The notes: generated by a model from the letters alone, not told the origin. 64,000 bases of DNA from JANFXS01 sp022791155 (GCA_949743895.1 CATJUX010000052.1:1-64000), one strand, 5' to 3'; shown: positions 16,670-26,688, counted from the stretch's first letter. Numbers and translations: made by a program.

Positions 16670-18307
16670 GTGAATGAACGGCTGAAAGCATTGCTGGCGA
16701 AAGCGAAAGAAACGCTTGCCAATTTAAGCAGCAAAACAAAAAAAATATTGATTGTCGGAATTGTTTTGTCCGTTCTAATTTCTGTGGGAGTGGCAGTATG
16801 GCTGAACAGCCGCCCTTATGAAGTTCTTTTTTCGGGGCTCAGCAACGAGGAAGCAAGTGAAATAATTGGAAAACTTCAGGAAGACGGCGTTGACTATAAA
16901 TATGAAAATGATGGTACGATACTTGTTCCCCAACAGCAGGAAGAACGCCTTAAGGCGAGCCTTGTATACGAAGGATACCCTAAAAGCGGGTTTACATACA
17001 AAATTTTCACGGACAACATCAATTTGACAACAACCCAGTCTGAAATTGAGCACTATAAAATTTTGGATCTTCAAGAAAGAATGGGCGCAACAATATCAAT
17101 GTTTCCAAACATAAAAGAAGCAAGAGTCACAATTGCGCCAGGTGAAGAACAAAGATATGTGCTTGAAAAAGACATGGCTCAGGCAAGCGCTTCTGTCACG
17201 GTTGCCACAAAAGACGGAAACGACATACCACAAGAATGCGTTGAGGCCATACAGCGCCTTGTTTCAAGAAGCATTCCTCAGGTTGAATTTGAAAAAGTCG
17301 GCGTTATATGCAACGGCAAAGATGTGAGCATTGATCCAGTCGCAACTTCATCAGTCGATGCAAATGACCTCAAATTTAAAATTGAAAACGAAATTGACAG
17401 AAAAATTAAAAACAAAATCCTTGACATGCTCATTCCAATTTATGGCGAAGAACATGTCCGCGTTTCAGTCAAAAGTGAAGTTGATGTTAACAAGAAGATA
17501 AGAGAACTCATAAACTATTCTGGTGAGGATGAAAACCAAAGAGGTGTTCTCTCAAACCAAACTAGCACTCAGGAAATTTCAAGAGAGGGCAACCTTGAAG
17601 GCGGGGTTCCAGGAACGGAAACAAATTCCGACATACCAATTTATACAGTTATTGACACAAATGGCAACGAAACGTATATACTAAGTGACGGAACAGCAAA
17701 TTATCTCGTGGATCAGCTCAAAGAACAGGAACAAGTTGATGCCAGTGATTTGACGGATTTGACAATTGCGGTTATAATTGACAGTGAGGGACTTCCTGAA
17801 GAAACAAGGACAAACCTCATTTCGCTTGTGGCGCGTGCTTCTGGAATAAACGGTGACATACAAAATGACAAAATTGAAGTTCAGGCAATACCGTTCTATC
17901 AAGAACCAACGCAAGACATAGTTGACCCTGAAACAGGCGAAATCAATGTTCAAAGAATCATAATAATCGCCGCCATAGCGGCCGCCGGACTTGTTGTTCT
18001 TCTCATAATACTTCTCATAATTTTGGGAATTAGAAAGAAGAAAAAGAAGAAACGCCAGCAGCAGCAAATGCTTCTTGATCAAAGCATGCTTCCACAGGGC
18101 GCCGCTGGTTTTGATGAGGTGATAGGCGGGCCGGCAGATGGCGAAGAAAGCAGTTCGGGAAGCGACATGGCAGCCGACTTGCTCAACATCAAAAATGAAC
18201 GCAGTTTGGAACTTAAAAACAAAATCAGAGAGCTCACCGAGGAGAACCCCGAGGTTTCAGCTCAAATACTCAAATCATGGCTGAGGGGAGGCCGCAGTGA
18301 TGGATGA
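16670..18307 (+). CDS. fliF: Flagellar MS-ring protein FliF
   Basis: A 545-residue membrane protein. One membrane helix lies near residues 24-46 and a second near 430-455, followed by a Lys-rich stretch. The periplasmic-type ring-building motifs include PYEVLFSGLSNEEASEI. The C-terminal tail (NIKNERSLELKNKIRELTEE) is the FliG-binding part. I place the start at GTG 16670, giving VNERLKALL, because family members begin this way; a TTG at 16634 would add 12 residues. It forms the base on which the C ring and export gate assemble. Its 3' end overlaps fliG. Confidence 0.93.
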   Translation: MNERLKALLAKAKETLANLSSKTKKILIVGIVLSVLISVGVAVWLNSRPYEVLFSGLSNEEASEIIGKLQEDGVDYKYENDGTILVPQQQEERLKASLVYEGYPKSGFTYKIFTDNINLTTTQSEIEHYKILDLQERMGATISMFPNIKEARVTIAPGEEQRYVLEKDMAQASASVTVATKDGNDIPQECVEAIQRLVSRSIPQVEFEKVGVICNGKDVSIDPVATSSVDANDLKFKIENEIDRKIKNKILDMLIPIYGEEHVRVSVKSEVDVNKKIRELINYSGEDENQRGVLSNQTSTQEISREGNLEGGVPGTETNSDIPIYTVIDTNGNETYILSDGTANYLVDQLKEQEQVDASDLTDLTIAVIIDSEGLPEETRTNLISLVARASGINGDIQNDKIEVQAIPFYQEPTQDIVDPETGEINVQRIIIIAAIAAAGLVVLLIILLIILGIRKKKKKKRQQQQMLLDQSMLPQGAAGFDEVIGGPADGEESSSGSDMAADLLNIKNERSLELKNKIRELTEENPEVSAQILKSWLRGGRSDG

Positions 18308-19310
18308 GAAACGTGAATTGATGCCTGAACAAAAGGCGGCCGCCGTAATTATATCTCTGGGAACTGACAAAGCGTCACAGATTTATAAATATCTCAGCGA
18401 GGAAGACATTGAGGCGCTGACAGTTGAAATTGCAAAAATGCGCCACCTCACACCAGAGGAAACAGAACAAATTTTAGACGACTTCTATAAAGAGTGCATG
18501 ACTCAAAAGGTTGTCACAGAGGGCGGACTGGAATATGCAAGGAATGTGCTTGAAAAAGCTTTTGGCCAGCAAACAGCGGCTTCACTCCTTGAAAAGGTTG
18601 CCAAATCGCTCAAAACAATGCCTTTCGCTTTTGTGAGAAAGGTTGACAGCAAAAACCTTTTTTCCATACTCCAGCACGAAAGAGCACAAACAATTGCGCT
18701 TGTGCTTTCATATGCCAACCCGGATCAGGCGGCGGAAGTCATTGTGTCATTGCCAAAGGTGAAGCAGCTCAATGTTGTTAAGGCGATAGCCCAAATGGAC
18801 AGCGCCTCACCAGAGGCAATAAAGATTGTTGAATCACAAATTGAGAAGAAATTTTCATCAGTGCTTACAACTGACTTCACAAAAGCCGGCGGCATTGACT
18901 ACATTGCCGAAGTTATCAACTATATGGACAGAAGCAACGAGAAATACATATTCGACGAACTCAGCCAGAAAGACGAAAAACTCACAGAAGAAATTCGCAA
19001 GAGAATGTTTGTTTTCGAGGACATCACAACCATGGACAACCGTTCTATACAGCGTTTCCTTCGCGACTGCGATCCGAAAGACATTGTTCTTTCGCTCAAA
19101 GGCGCAAACACAGAAGTTGCAAACCTTATATTTACAAATATGTCAACACGTATGGCCGAATCCATCAAAAGCGACCTCGAAGTTACTGTTAACGTCAGAA
19201 TTAAAGATGTTGAAGATGCTCAACAGAGAATTGTTAATGTTATCAGGAAACTTGAGGAAGAAGGCGAGCTTGTTATTATGAAAGGCGGAAAGGATGATAT
19301 AATTGCCTAA
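18300..19310 (+). CDS. fliG: Flagellar motor switch protein FliG
   Basis: A 336-residue C-ring protein that binds FliF through its N-terminal domain and contacts MotA through its C-terminal charged helix (SIQRFLRDCDPKDIVLSLKG region, about residues 245-265). Middle-domain sequence around HERAQTIALVLSYANPDQAA is typical. The gene overlaps the end of fliF. ATG 18300 lies eight bases after GGGGAGG; the preceding GTG 18297 is also possible. Confidence 0.95.
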   Translation: MDEKRELMPEQKAAAVIISLGTDKASQIYKYLSEEDIEALTVEIAKMRHLTPEETEQILDDFYKECMTQKVVTEGGLEYARNVLEKAFGQQTAASLLEKVAKSLKTMPFAFVRKVDSKNLFSILQHERAQTIALVLSYANPDQAAEVIVSLPKVKQLNVVKAIAQMDSASPEAIKIVESQIEKKFSSVLTTDFTKAGGIDYIAEVINYMDRSNEKYIFDELSQKDEKLTEEIRKRMFVFEDITTMDNRSIQRFLRDCDPKDIVLSLKGANTEVANLIFTNMSTRMAESIKSDLEVTVNVRIKDVEDAQQRIVNVIRKLEEEGELVIMKGGKDDIIA

Positions 19311-20184
19311 TCTGCTTAAAAAAGGAACTGTTATCGAAGAAATTGTGAAAGGATACGGCTTCCTTGAATATAATAAAAAGTCCGGCGAAAAAGGCACGGT
19401 TGAAAAAAGCTCTGAAAAATTTGTCAGTGAATACACAATTAAAGAAATAGAAAGCGAAAAGCCTGAAGAAGCAGCTGAAGAAGAAACTGTTGAAGAACTT
19501 CATGAAGAACCTGAAGTTGTTGAGGAAGAACACAGCGAGCAGGATGAAAAAGCAGAAGAAATGCTTCGCGAGGCAGAAGAAACTTTGAACGCCGCAAAGG
19601 CAGAGGCCCAAAAGATATTGCAAGAGGCAGAAGCTCAAGCCGCGGCGCTCAAAGAAGAAGAAACAAAAAAGGGATATGAAGCAGGCTATGACAATGGCTT
19701 CCAAAAAGGCTATGACGATGCCGTTGAAAAGGTGAACATCACAATTGCGGCTGAAACTGGTGAATTTCTTAATGAGCTTAAGGAAGTCATTGAATCAGTG
19801 GCGCACAAAAAAGAAGATGTGCTTCGAAGATATATTGACGACTTAAAGGAAATTGCCATTGCTGTTGGTGAAAAAGTCATCAAAGTGAGCCTCAAATCCA
19901 GCGGCGACATAATTGAAAGAATGATTGTGGCAGCCACTGAAAGGCTGAAAACAAAGGAATGGGCCAAAGTTTATATAGCAAAGGCTGATGCCGAGGTCAT
20001 GGTTGAGGGCAGCCGCGATATTATCCGGGCTCTTTCCGACATATCGGAACATGTGAAGGTTGTGGCAATGGAAAATGAAAAAAGCGGCACATGCATTTTG
20101 GAATTTCCTGATGAGATCATTGACGCCAGTGTTGGAACACAGGTTGAAAACATAAAAGAAATATTGAAAAACACAGGAGTGTAA
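19303..20184 (+). CDS. fliH: Flagellar export ATPase regulator FliH
   Basis: A 293-residue FliH-type stator of the FliI ATPase. Residues 40-125 are a Glu/Ala-rich coiled coil. The C-terminal half (AIAVGEKVIKVSL, then VYIAKADAEVMVEG) matches the FliH/V-type ATPase E-subunit domain. It starts at TTG 19303, overlapping fliG by 8 bases; the upstream AAAGGATG inside fliG serves as RBS. The Glu-rich half is longer than in many homologues. Confidence 0.9.
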   Translation: MPNLLKKGTVIEEIVKGYGFLEYNKKSGEKGTVEKSSEKFVSEYTIKEIESEKPEEAAEEETVEELHEEPEVVEEEHSEQDEKAEEMLREAEETLNAAKAEAQKILQEAEAQAAALKEEETKKGYEAGYDNGFQKGYDDAVEKVNITIAAETGEFLNELKEVIESVAHKKEDVLRRYIDDLKEIAIAVGEKVIKVSLKSSGDIIERMIVAATERLKTKEWAKVYIAKADAEVMVEGSRDIIRALSDISEHVKVVAMENEKSGTCILEFPDEIIDASVGTQVENIKEILKNTGV

Positions 20185-20188
20185 CCAT

Positions 20189-21496
20189 ATGGCGCTGAAA
20201 AAAATTCCCGATATAATCAGAAAGGCTGAAACAATCAGCCACATTGGAAAAATAGAGAATATCGTTGGCATGACAATTGAGGCATCAGGCGGCCGCGGCG
20301 CCATAGGCGACATAAGCACAATTTATAACGACAACAGCAAAAGCCAGATAATGGCGGAAGCCGTTGGGTTCAAAAATGACAGAATACTTCTCATGCCATA
20401 TGAAAACACCGACGGCATAACAGCCGGAAGTTTTGTCAGAAGCACAAACCAAAGCCTTAAAATTCCTGTGGGCGACGCGTTGCGCGGAAGAATCATAAAC
20501 GCCATGGGAAGCCCAATTGACGGCCTTGGCCCAATTGAAAACACTGAATTTTTTTCTGTGAACAGCCCATATATAAACCCTTTGGCCCGCCCGCCAATAC
20601 GCGAAAAAATGGTGTTTGGCATAAAAGCGCTTGATGGAATGATTACAATTGGCAAGGGCCAAAGAATAGGCATATTCGCGGGAAGCGGCGTTGGAAAAAG
20701 CACATTGCTTGGAATGATTGCAAAAAACGTTCGCGCCGACATAAACGTGATTGCGCTTGTTGGAGAAAGAGGGCGCGAGGTTTTGGAATTTGCCCAAAAC
20801 GATTTGGGTGAAGAGGGGCTTGCAAGAAGCGTGCTTGTTGTTGCCACAAGCGACCAGCCGCCAATGCAAAGGCTCAAATGCCCAATTGTGGCAACGGCCA
20901 TTGCAGAATATTTCAAAAACCAGGGGAAAGACGTGCTTTTGATGATGGACTCATTGACGCGTTTTGCCATGGCACAAAGGGAAATTGGCCTTGCGACAGG
21001 AGAGCCGCCTATCGCAAGAGGATATACACCTTCAATATATTCTGAACTCCCAAAACTTTTGGAACGCAGCGGAAATTTTGAAAGCGGTTCCATAACAGGC
21101 ATATACACAGTTCTCGTTGAGGGAGACGACACCAACGAACCTATAGCCGACACAGTCAGAGGTATACTCGATGGACACATTGTTCTGTCAAGGAAACTGG
21201 CCAATGCGAACCATTTTCCCGCCATTGACATCAATGCAAGCATATCGCGTCTCATGAATTTTATCGTTTCAAGAGAGCACCTTGACATGGCATCAAAGTT
21301 TAGAGACCTTTTGAGCATATATGACAAAAATGAAGACCTCATTTCAATAGGCGCATATAAATCGGGCACAAACCCAAAACTGGACTATGCCATAACCAAA
21401 ATTGACAAAATAAACGCGTTTTTGATGCAGGGGATTAACGAATCATTTTCATATGAGGAAACATTGGCCAAAATGAATGAAATTTTGAGGAGCTAA
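20189..21496 (+). CDS. fliI: Flagellum-specific export ATPase FliI
   Basis: A 435-residue ATPase related to F1-beta. Walker A GSGVGKST starts at residue 165, Walker B is VLLMMDSLTRFA, and LVGERGREVLEF is the catalytic Glu segment. It hexamerises at the export gate and unfolds export substrates together with FliH and FliJ. The start follows CAGGAGTG, four bases after fliH. Confidence 0.96.
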   Translation: MALKKIPDIIRKAETISHIGKIENIVGMTIEASGGRGAIGDISTIYNDNSKSQIMAEAVGFKNDRILLMPYENTDGITAGSFVRSTNQSLKIPVGDALRGRIINAMGSPIDGLGPIENTEFFSVNSPYINPLARPPIREKMVFGIKALDGMITIGKGQRIGIFAGSGVGKSTLLGMIAKNVRADINVIALVGERGREVLEFAQNDLGEEGLARSVLVVATSDQPPMQRLKCPIVATAIAEYFKNQGKDVLLMMDSLTRFAMAQREIGLATGEPPIARGYTPSIYSELPKLLERSGNFESGSITGIYTVLVEGDDTNEPIADTVRGILDGHIVLSRKLANANHFPAIDINASISRLMNFIVSREHLDMASKFRDLLSIYDKNEDLISIGAYKSGTNPKLDYAITKIDKINAFLMQGINESFSYEETLAKMNEILRS

Positions 21497-21508
21497 TAAG
21501 GTGATACC

Positions 21509-21964
21509 ATGAAGAAGTTTTCTTTTCATTTGGAGCCCGTTTTGAAATATAAGGGCGATATATTGGAATCAGTTAAAAATGAACATGGAATGGCGCTTAG
21601 AGACGTTGTGGATCAGGAAGAACGCATCAGAAATATTGAAAAAAACAAACAGGAATACATAAGCAAATTTGATGAGAAAAAGAAAATTTCAATAAGCGTG
21701 GCAGAGGCTGAAATATACGAAATGTATATCGCCAGACAGGAAGCTGTTTTGAAAAAAGAAAGAGAACACCTCAAGGTGCTTGAGAAAATTGAAGCTGAAA
21801 AGCGTGAAAAAATGATTGAAGCCAAGAAAGAAAAACTGTCGATTGAAAAACTCAAAGAAATAAAGGTTTCTCAATATAACAAAGCCATGCAAAAAGAAAA
21901 CGAACTTTTTATAGAAGAGTTCGTGTCAAATTCGAAAATTAAGCTTAATGCTGAAGGAATATGA
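21509..21964 (+). CDS. fliJ: Flagellar export chaperone FliJ
   Basis: A 151-residue protein that is almost entirely coiled coil, rich in Lys and Glu, beginning FSFHLEPVLKYKGDILE as in other FliJ proteins. It links the FliI hexamer to FlhA. The RBS is AAGGTGA, and it follows fliI by 12 bases. Identification rests on N-terminal sequence, length and position. Confidence 0.9.
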   Translation: MKKFSFHLEPVLKYKGDILESVKNEHGMALRDVVDQEERIRNIEKNKQEYISKFDEKKKISISVAEAEIYEMYIARQEAVLKKEREHLKVLEKIEAEKREKMIEAKKEKLSIEKLKEIKVSQYNKAMQKENELFIEEFVSNSKIKLNAEGI

Positions 21965-22128
21965 AAACAGCATTGGGATTAATTTTATAAAGCTACAAGC
22001 CGTTCAACCGGAAATGGAGCGCCGGGAGGTGAAAGAATTCACCGGAAGGCGGCGAAGTTTTGAGGCTGAAATGGCAGCAAATGTTGGTTATTGTTTATGC
22101 TGTATTTTATGAAAGGAGGTGCGATGGT

Positions 22129-23367
22129 TTGGCAGGAGTTGATTTTTTGACGGCTGCAATGGTTCAAACTGCAAAAGTTTCCCAAAGCAAGCCGCAGAGT
22201 TCCTCTTCTTCAAAGGACAAAACAAATTCTTTTGAGAATGCGCTTAAAAGCGAAGCCGAAAAAGTGACATCAAATGCTGAAAAAAATGAACAAGTGGACA
22301 ACAACAGCGAAAAAACTGAAAATTCCCAGAAAGCTGACACCACCGACACAACAAAAGAAAGTCATGAGACAGAAAAAAGTTCTGACACAAATGAAACAGA
22401 GGCAGAAAAATCGCCAGAAGCACTTGAAGTTGCAGCCACATTTGTTCAAATGCCTGTGCTGTTTGAACAATTTGCTGTTGAAGAAACGGCTGTTCAAATT
22501 GTTCCGTGTGTTGTTGAGAACAAAATTGTTGAACCTGTGAACAACACGCCAGTTCAGCTTGTGGAAGACACAGTGTTGGCGCCAGAAAAAGGGATTGAAG
22601 TTCCAACTGAAACTTTGGAAGCTGTGGTGTTGCCAAAAAGCAACACGGAACCAGTTGTTGTTGATGTTAAAGAAAAACTCATGACACAGCAGCAAGCAGC
22701 GGAACCGGCAAAAGAAGTTGCCGTTGCAGAAGTTAAAAAAGAAGAAACAAACGCAGTTGCTAAACAACAAGAAGTTAAACCCGAAATTGAAAACAACGTT
22801 GAAAGCCGCAAAATTGTTGTTGAAAACACTGAAAGCGCCGAAAGCGCCAAAACTGAAAACAACAACAGCGAAACCCAAAACAACGACTTCAGTTTCGTTT
22901 TGGAAAATAAACCGGTTGTTGAAGGGAAGTTTGTTGACACAAAGGTTGGAGAAGCAGTTAACGTCAATCGGCCTGACTTTGCTGAAAAAATTGGCGAAAA
23001 GATACTTTTATCAAAAAACAATGAGGTTGAAATACAGCTTGAGCCTGAAAACTTAGGCAAAATACAGATCAAACTCATTTTTGATAAGGGCGAAACAAGA
23101 ATTTCTGTTCTCTGCACAAACAGCAAAGCGGCAGAAATCATGTCAAACAATTCGGAGGGATTGGCCGCAGTTGTTGAAAGCCGGACAGGAACTTCCACAA
23201 CAGTTGAAGTTGCCCAGGAAAAAGACAATCTTTACAAAGATGATTATCAAGACGGACACAACAATCAGCAAAACAAAGAAAATCAAAGCGAAAAACAACG
23301 CAAAGAAAGAGAAAGCAAAAGCAACCCAACAGACTTTCTCCATCAGTTGAGATTGGGACTTATATAA
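22129..23367 (+). CDS. fliK: Flagellar hook-length control protein FliK
   Basis: A 412-residue hook ruler. The first 280 residues are low-complexity, rich in Glu, Lys, Asn, Ser, Thr and Val. The C-terminal Flg_hook domain (about residues 290-370) contains VEIQLEPENLGKIQIKLIFD, the segment that contacts FlhB to switch export from hook to filament subunits. The start is TTG 22129, nine bases after AAAGGAGGT; an ATG three bases before it is in another frame and stops quickly. Confidence 0.88.
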   Translation: MAGVDFLTAAMVQTAKVSQSKPQSSSSSKDKTNSFENALKSEAEKVTSNAEKNEQVDNNSEKTENSQKADTTDTTKESHETEKSSDTNETEAEKSPEALEVAATFVQMPVLFEQFAVEETAVQIVPCVVENKIVEPVNNTPVQLVEDTVLAPEKGIEVPTETLEAVVLPKSNTEPVVVDVKEKLMTQQQAAEPAKEVAVAEVKKEETNAVAKQQEVKPEIENNVESRKIVVENTESAESAKTENNNSETQNNDFSFVLENKPVVEGKFVDTKVGEAVNVNRPDFAEKIGEKILLSKNNEVEIQLEPENLGKIQIKLIFDKGETRISVLCTNSKAAEIMSNNSEGLAAVVESRTGTSTTVEVAQEKDNLYKDDYQDGHNNQQNKENQSEKQRKERESKSNPTDFLHQLRLGLI

Positions 23368-23385
23368 CAAAATGAGGTGATTTTT

Positions 23386-23907
23386 ATGGCAGAAAATCTA
23401 TTTCCCGGGTTTAATGATGCTGTGAAGAAAAGTCCATTGCAATATATCCAGCCAAAGAACTCAAAAGTTAGGGAAAACGCCCAAACAATGGACATGACAA
23501 GTTTTTTGCAGCTTATGGCGGTTCAGCTTCAAAACCAAGACCCGCTTAACCCCACAAGCAACGAGGACTATATGGGACAATTGGCTCAAATGGCCACAAT
23601 TGAGGCAATGAGCAAAATGCTTGAATCCTCAACAATAACATATGCTTCATCGTTTATGGGAAAGGAAGTTACACTCTCATATTTCTCAAACGGTGAATAT
23701 AAAACCGAAAAGGGAGTTGTTTCGGGAGTCGGATTTTATAACGATGAGCCTATAATTTTTGTCAACGGAAATTCATACAAATTAAGCAACATTATGGGTG
23801 TGGGCGAGCTTCCTGAGCCAAGTGAGCCAGATGATGACAAAACAGATGGCGACGGAACAGAGGAAGACAAAACAGAAGATAACAATGTAGAAACTGAAAA
23901 ACCGTAA
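23386..23907 (+). CDS. flgD: Flagellar hook-capping protein FlgD
   Basis: A 173-residue hook scaffold. The N-terminal signature is MDMTSFLQLMAVQLQNQDPL. It ends in a short acidic tail (PEPSEPDDDKTDGDGTEEDK) and lacks the long FlgD immunoglobulin/tudor region of Proteobacteria, as is common in Firmicutes. ATG 23386 follows GAGGTGA; a GTG at 23377 is part of that RBS. Confidence 0.92.
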   Translation: MAENLFPGFNDAVKKSPLQYIQPKNSKVRENAQTMDMTSFLQLMAVQLQNQDPLNPTSNEDYMGQLAQMATIEAMSKMLESSTITYASSFMGKEVTLSYFSNGEYKTEKGVVSGVGFYNDEPIIFVNGNSYKLSNIMGVGELPEPSEPDDDKTDGDGTEEDKTEDNNVETEKP

Positions 23908-23958
23908 TACGGCACTAAAGCGGAGAATTAAAACAAACACCGCAATGAGGGTGATTAT

Positions 23959-24348
23959 ATGATTGAAGACATCAACAACTTAAAATTACGGCAAATACAG
24001 CCGGGAGAAGTTTTATCCCGCCCAAGGGAGGTTCCTAAACAGGAAAATGGCGGCAGTTTTAAGGAATTGCTTCAAACAAAAATTGAGGAAAAAAGCGCAC
24101 TTCAGTTTTCAAAACACTCCAGGGAAAGAATTGCCCAAAGAGGAATAGAAGTGACAAACGAACTTATGTCACAGCTCAACAGCGCTGCTGAAACCGCCAG
24201 AACCAAGGGCGCAAAAGACGTTGTGATGATTGGAAGCCAAGCGGCGTTCATCGTTAATATACCTAACAACATTGTGGTGACAGCAATGAACGGAAATGAA
24301 ATGAAAAATAACATATTCACTAATATTGACAGCGCCGTTATGTTGTGA
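23959..24348 (+). CDS. Flagellar operon protein of the TIGR02530 type
   Basis: A 129-residue protein between flgD and flgE. The central FSKHSRERIAQRGIEVT and the end VVTAMNGNEMKNNIFTNIDS match the small uncharacterised flagellar operon family found at this place in Firmicutes. Its role is not established; position suggests hook assembly. The RBS is GAGGGTGA. Confidence 0.8.
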   Translation: MIEDINNLKLRQIQPGEVLSRPREVPKQENGGSFKELLQTKIEEKSALQFSKHSRERIAQRGIEVTNELMSQLNSAAETARTKGAKDVVMIGSQAAFIVNIPNNIVVTAMNGNEMKNNIFTNIDSAVML

Positions 24349-24428
24349 GCCGGACCCGTGAGGGAGGCTTTCAAAGCTGCCAGAAGTGCGGTTTTGGGCG
24401 CGGATTTTGGAAGGAGAAGAATTCAAAT

Positions 24429-25379
24429 ATGATTAGATCTATGTTTTCAGGCGTTGCAGGACTTCGTACACATCAGAAAAAAATGGACGTTATCGGCAAC
24501 AATATAGCCAACGTTAACACAGTGGGATATAAAACAGCCAGAGCAGTTTTCAGCGAGTCCATTTATCAGACCAGCAAAAACTCCAGCAGCGGAAACACAA
24601 TTATCGGAGGTATCAACCCAAGCCAGGTTGGATATGGCTGCCAGCTCACATCAATTGACGTTGATTATGGCGCTTCAAGCTATGAACCAACAGGTTTTGG
24701 AACAGACTGCATGATCGATGGCAACGGCTTTTTCATGGTTGGGCCAAAATTGGGCGTGACAGCAACTGTAGACGCCGGAATTCCAAACACTGAAGATGAC
24801 TCAGGCGCCTCAAGGCTTTCGCTCACAAGAATAGGAAGCTTTAAGTTCGATGGTGACGGCTATCTTGTAGACGGCAACGGAAACTGCGTTTATGGCTTTG
24901 TTCAAGACGGGGGCGAATCGGCCGAGGGCGACACACTGTTTGTGGCCAACACAGAACTTCTTGTGCCAATAAGAATTCCAAATGCTGATGATTCCACAGT
25001 TGATTATGCCAACACACTGAGACTTAATCTCTCTGACCTCAGCATTGGCGCCGACGGCGTTATAACAGGAAAAGAGGCTGACGGAACAATCCACAAATTC
25101 GGCTGCGTGGCTGTGTGCAATGTTCCAAACGCCAATGCGCTTGACAAGGTTCAAAATTCCTATTATTCCGCAAGAAACAACACGGGAAGCATCATGGCAT
25201 ATAACCCGGGAGAGGGCACAACAGGCGCCCTCATATCAAACGGCCTTGAACAGGCCAATGTGGATCTTGCCACAGAATTTTCAAGCATGATTACAACTGA
25301 AAGAGGATTCCAGGCAAATTCAAAAATTATAACTGTTTCAGACGAAATGCTTCAGGAGCTTATCAGCATGAAACGGTAA
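24429..25379 (+). CDS. flgE: Flagellar hook protein FlgE
   Basis: A 316-residue hook subunit. The N-terminal heptad region MDVIGNNIANVNTVGYKT and C-terminal EFSSMITTERGFQANSKII flank a surface-exposed central domain. It is shorter than the 400-plus residues of enterobacterial FlgE. I start at ATG 24429, which gives MIRSMFSGVAGL as in other hook proteins; an upstream frame would add 28 unrelated residues. The RBS is GGAAGGAG. Confidence 0.92.
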   Translation: MIRSMFSGVAGLRTHQKKMDVIGNNIANVNTVGYKTARAVFSESIYQTSKNSSSGNTIIGGINPSQVGYGCQLTSIDVDYGASSYEPTGFGTDCMIDGNGFFMVGPKLGVTATVDAGIPNTEDDSGASRLSLTRIGSFKFDGDGYLVDGNGNCVYGFVQDGGESAEGDTLFVANTELLVPIRIPNADDSTVDYANTLRLNLSDLSIGADGVITGKEADGTIHKFGCVAVCNVPNANALDKVQNSYYSARNNTGSIMAYNPGEGTTGALISNGLEQANVDLATEFSSMITTERGFQANSKIITVSDEMLQELISMKR

Positions 25380-25450
25380 CGTTTTTAACAGGCTTCATTT
25401 GTCGGCCGGCGGCTGCCATTTGATGTGGCCATGAATTATTGTTATTGATG

Positions 25451-25482
25451 TTATCCGGGAAGGGGTTTCCTTTCCCGGATAA
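25451..25482 (+). other. Stable hairpin between flgE and flbD
   Basis: TTATCCGGGA pairs with TCCCGGATAA with further pairing inside. No T-run follows, so it is unlikely to be a terminator. It may protect or process the mRNA 3' of the highly needed hook gene. Confidence 0.6.
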
Positions 25483-25509
25483 TGCGCCAAACCAGGGGGT
25501 GTTGGGGAA

Positions 25510-25728
25510 ATGATTAGACTTACAAAGCTTAACAACGATGAATTTGTTCTTAATTCCAACCACATTGAATATATCGAAATTATTCCTGAATCAAAAGTTG
25601 TGCTGGACAACAAAGACTTTTATATCGTTAGAGAAAGCGTTGACGAGATTATTGATAAAATCGTGGAATACAATGCTAAAATACATAGTTTTTACAAAAA
25701 TATAACTGTTATAGACGAAAAAGAATAA
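25510..25728 (+). CDS. flbD: FlbD/SwrD family protein
   Basis: A 72-residue protein of the FlbD family, starting MIRLTKLNNDEFVLNSNHIE and containing the conserved ESVDEIIDKIVEY. In Bacillus subtilis the homologue SwrD sits at the same place and raises flagellar power, apparently through the stators. Here it directly precedes motA and motB, which fits that role. Confidence 0.9.
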   Translation: MIRLTKLNNDEFVLNSNHIEYIEIIPESKVVLDNKDFYIVRESVDEIIDKIVEYNAKIHSFYKNITVIDEKE

Positions 25729-25747
25729 TATGTAGAGGGTTTGAATT

Positions 25748-26578
25748 ATGGATTTGACAACGATTATTGGAATTGCACTCGGCGCACTGCTCATTACGTT
25801 TGGTATAGTCTTTGACCTTAACACAGGCGTAGATTTCACAAAGATGGGAAACTTCTTTGATGCACCAAGCCTCCTGATAGTTATAGGCGGAACTATAGCA
25901 TCGATTATTGCCAGCTACCCGGCAAGAATGCTCAAACAGATTCCAAAACACATAAAAATAATATTGAATGACAAAAAATTCATGCCAATGGAATATATCG
26001 ATCTGTTGGTTGAGTTTTCTCAGATAGCAAGAAAAAACGGTCTTTTGGCGTTGGAGGAAAAAGCCAACCAGCAGGAAGACCCATTCCTCAAACAAAGCAT
26101 TATGCTCATTGTTGACGCAACTGACCCGGAAAAAGTGAAATCTATATTGGCAAATGATTTGGACTCGCTTGCCGACAGACATGCCGAGGCTGTGGGAATG
26201 TATGAAAAAGCCTCTGCAAACGCACCGGCGTTTGGTATGATTGGTACACTTATTGGACTTGTTAACATGCTTAAAGGCATGAACGTGGGCGAATCCGGCG
26301 GTGCAAGCAACCTTGGCCAGGATATGTCCGTTGCACTCATCACAACATATTATGGCTGTATTATGGCAAACCTGATTTTTGGGCCTATGGCAAAAAAACT
26401 AAGCACAAGAAACGATCAGGAATATCTTTGCAAACAGATCATCATCGAAGGCGTTTTGTCAATACAGTCGGGAGAAAATCCCAAATTTATGAGAGAAAAA
26501 CTTATATCATATCTTGAACAAAATCAAAGAGATGCAGCAAACGCTGAAACAAGCAGCAGTGGCGGCGGCGAAAGCTGA
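25748..26578 (+). CDS. motA: Flagellar stator protein MotA
   Basis: A 276-residue proton-channel subunit with four membrane helices (near residues 3-22, 32-52, 160-180 and 195-215). The cytoplasmic loop carries the charged residues that touch FliG. The conserved GMIGTLIGLVNMLKGM starts helix 3. It lies 19 bases after flbD and inside the main operon rather than at a separate locus. Confidence 0.94.
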   Translation: MDLTTIIGIALGALLITFGIVFDLNTGVDFTKMGNFFDAPSLLIVIGGTIASIIASYPARMLKQIPKHIKIILNDKKFMPMEYIDLLVEFSQIARKNGLLALEEKANQQEDPFLKQSIMLIVDATDPEKVKSILANDLDSLADRHAEAVGMYEKASANAPAFGMIGTLIGLVNMLKGMNVGESGGASNLGQDMSVALITTYYGCIMANLIFGPMAKKLSTRNDQEYLCKQIIIEGVLSIQSGENPKFMREKLISYLEQNQRDAANAETSSSGGGES

Positions 26579-26688
26579 TGCGTTTTAGCAGATTGCCTTT
26601 TTGGCTCCGCACAGCGCAGACGACTGCACAATGTGTTTGTCTTACAAGAGACATTTGAAGGAAACAACAAAAATGGGATGTGTTTTAT

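Noticed and set aside
20323..21369. Long minus-strand frame inside fliI
   Set aside because: Complement of a well-conserved ATPase; the translation has no domain and the frame lacks a start with RBS.
22129..23367. fliK as an unrelated low-complexity protein
   Set aside because: The C-terminal Flg_hook-type segment and the position between fliJ and flgD support FliK.
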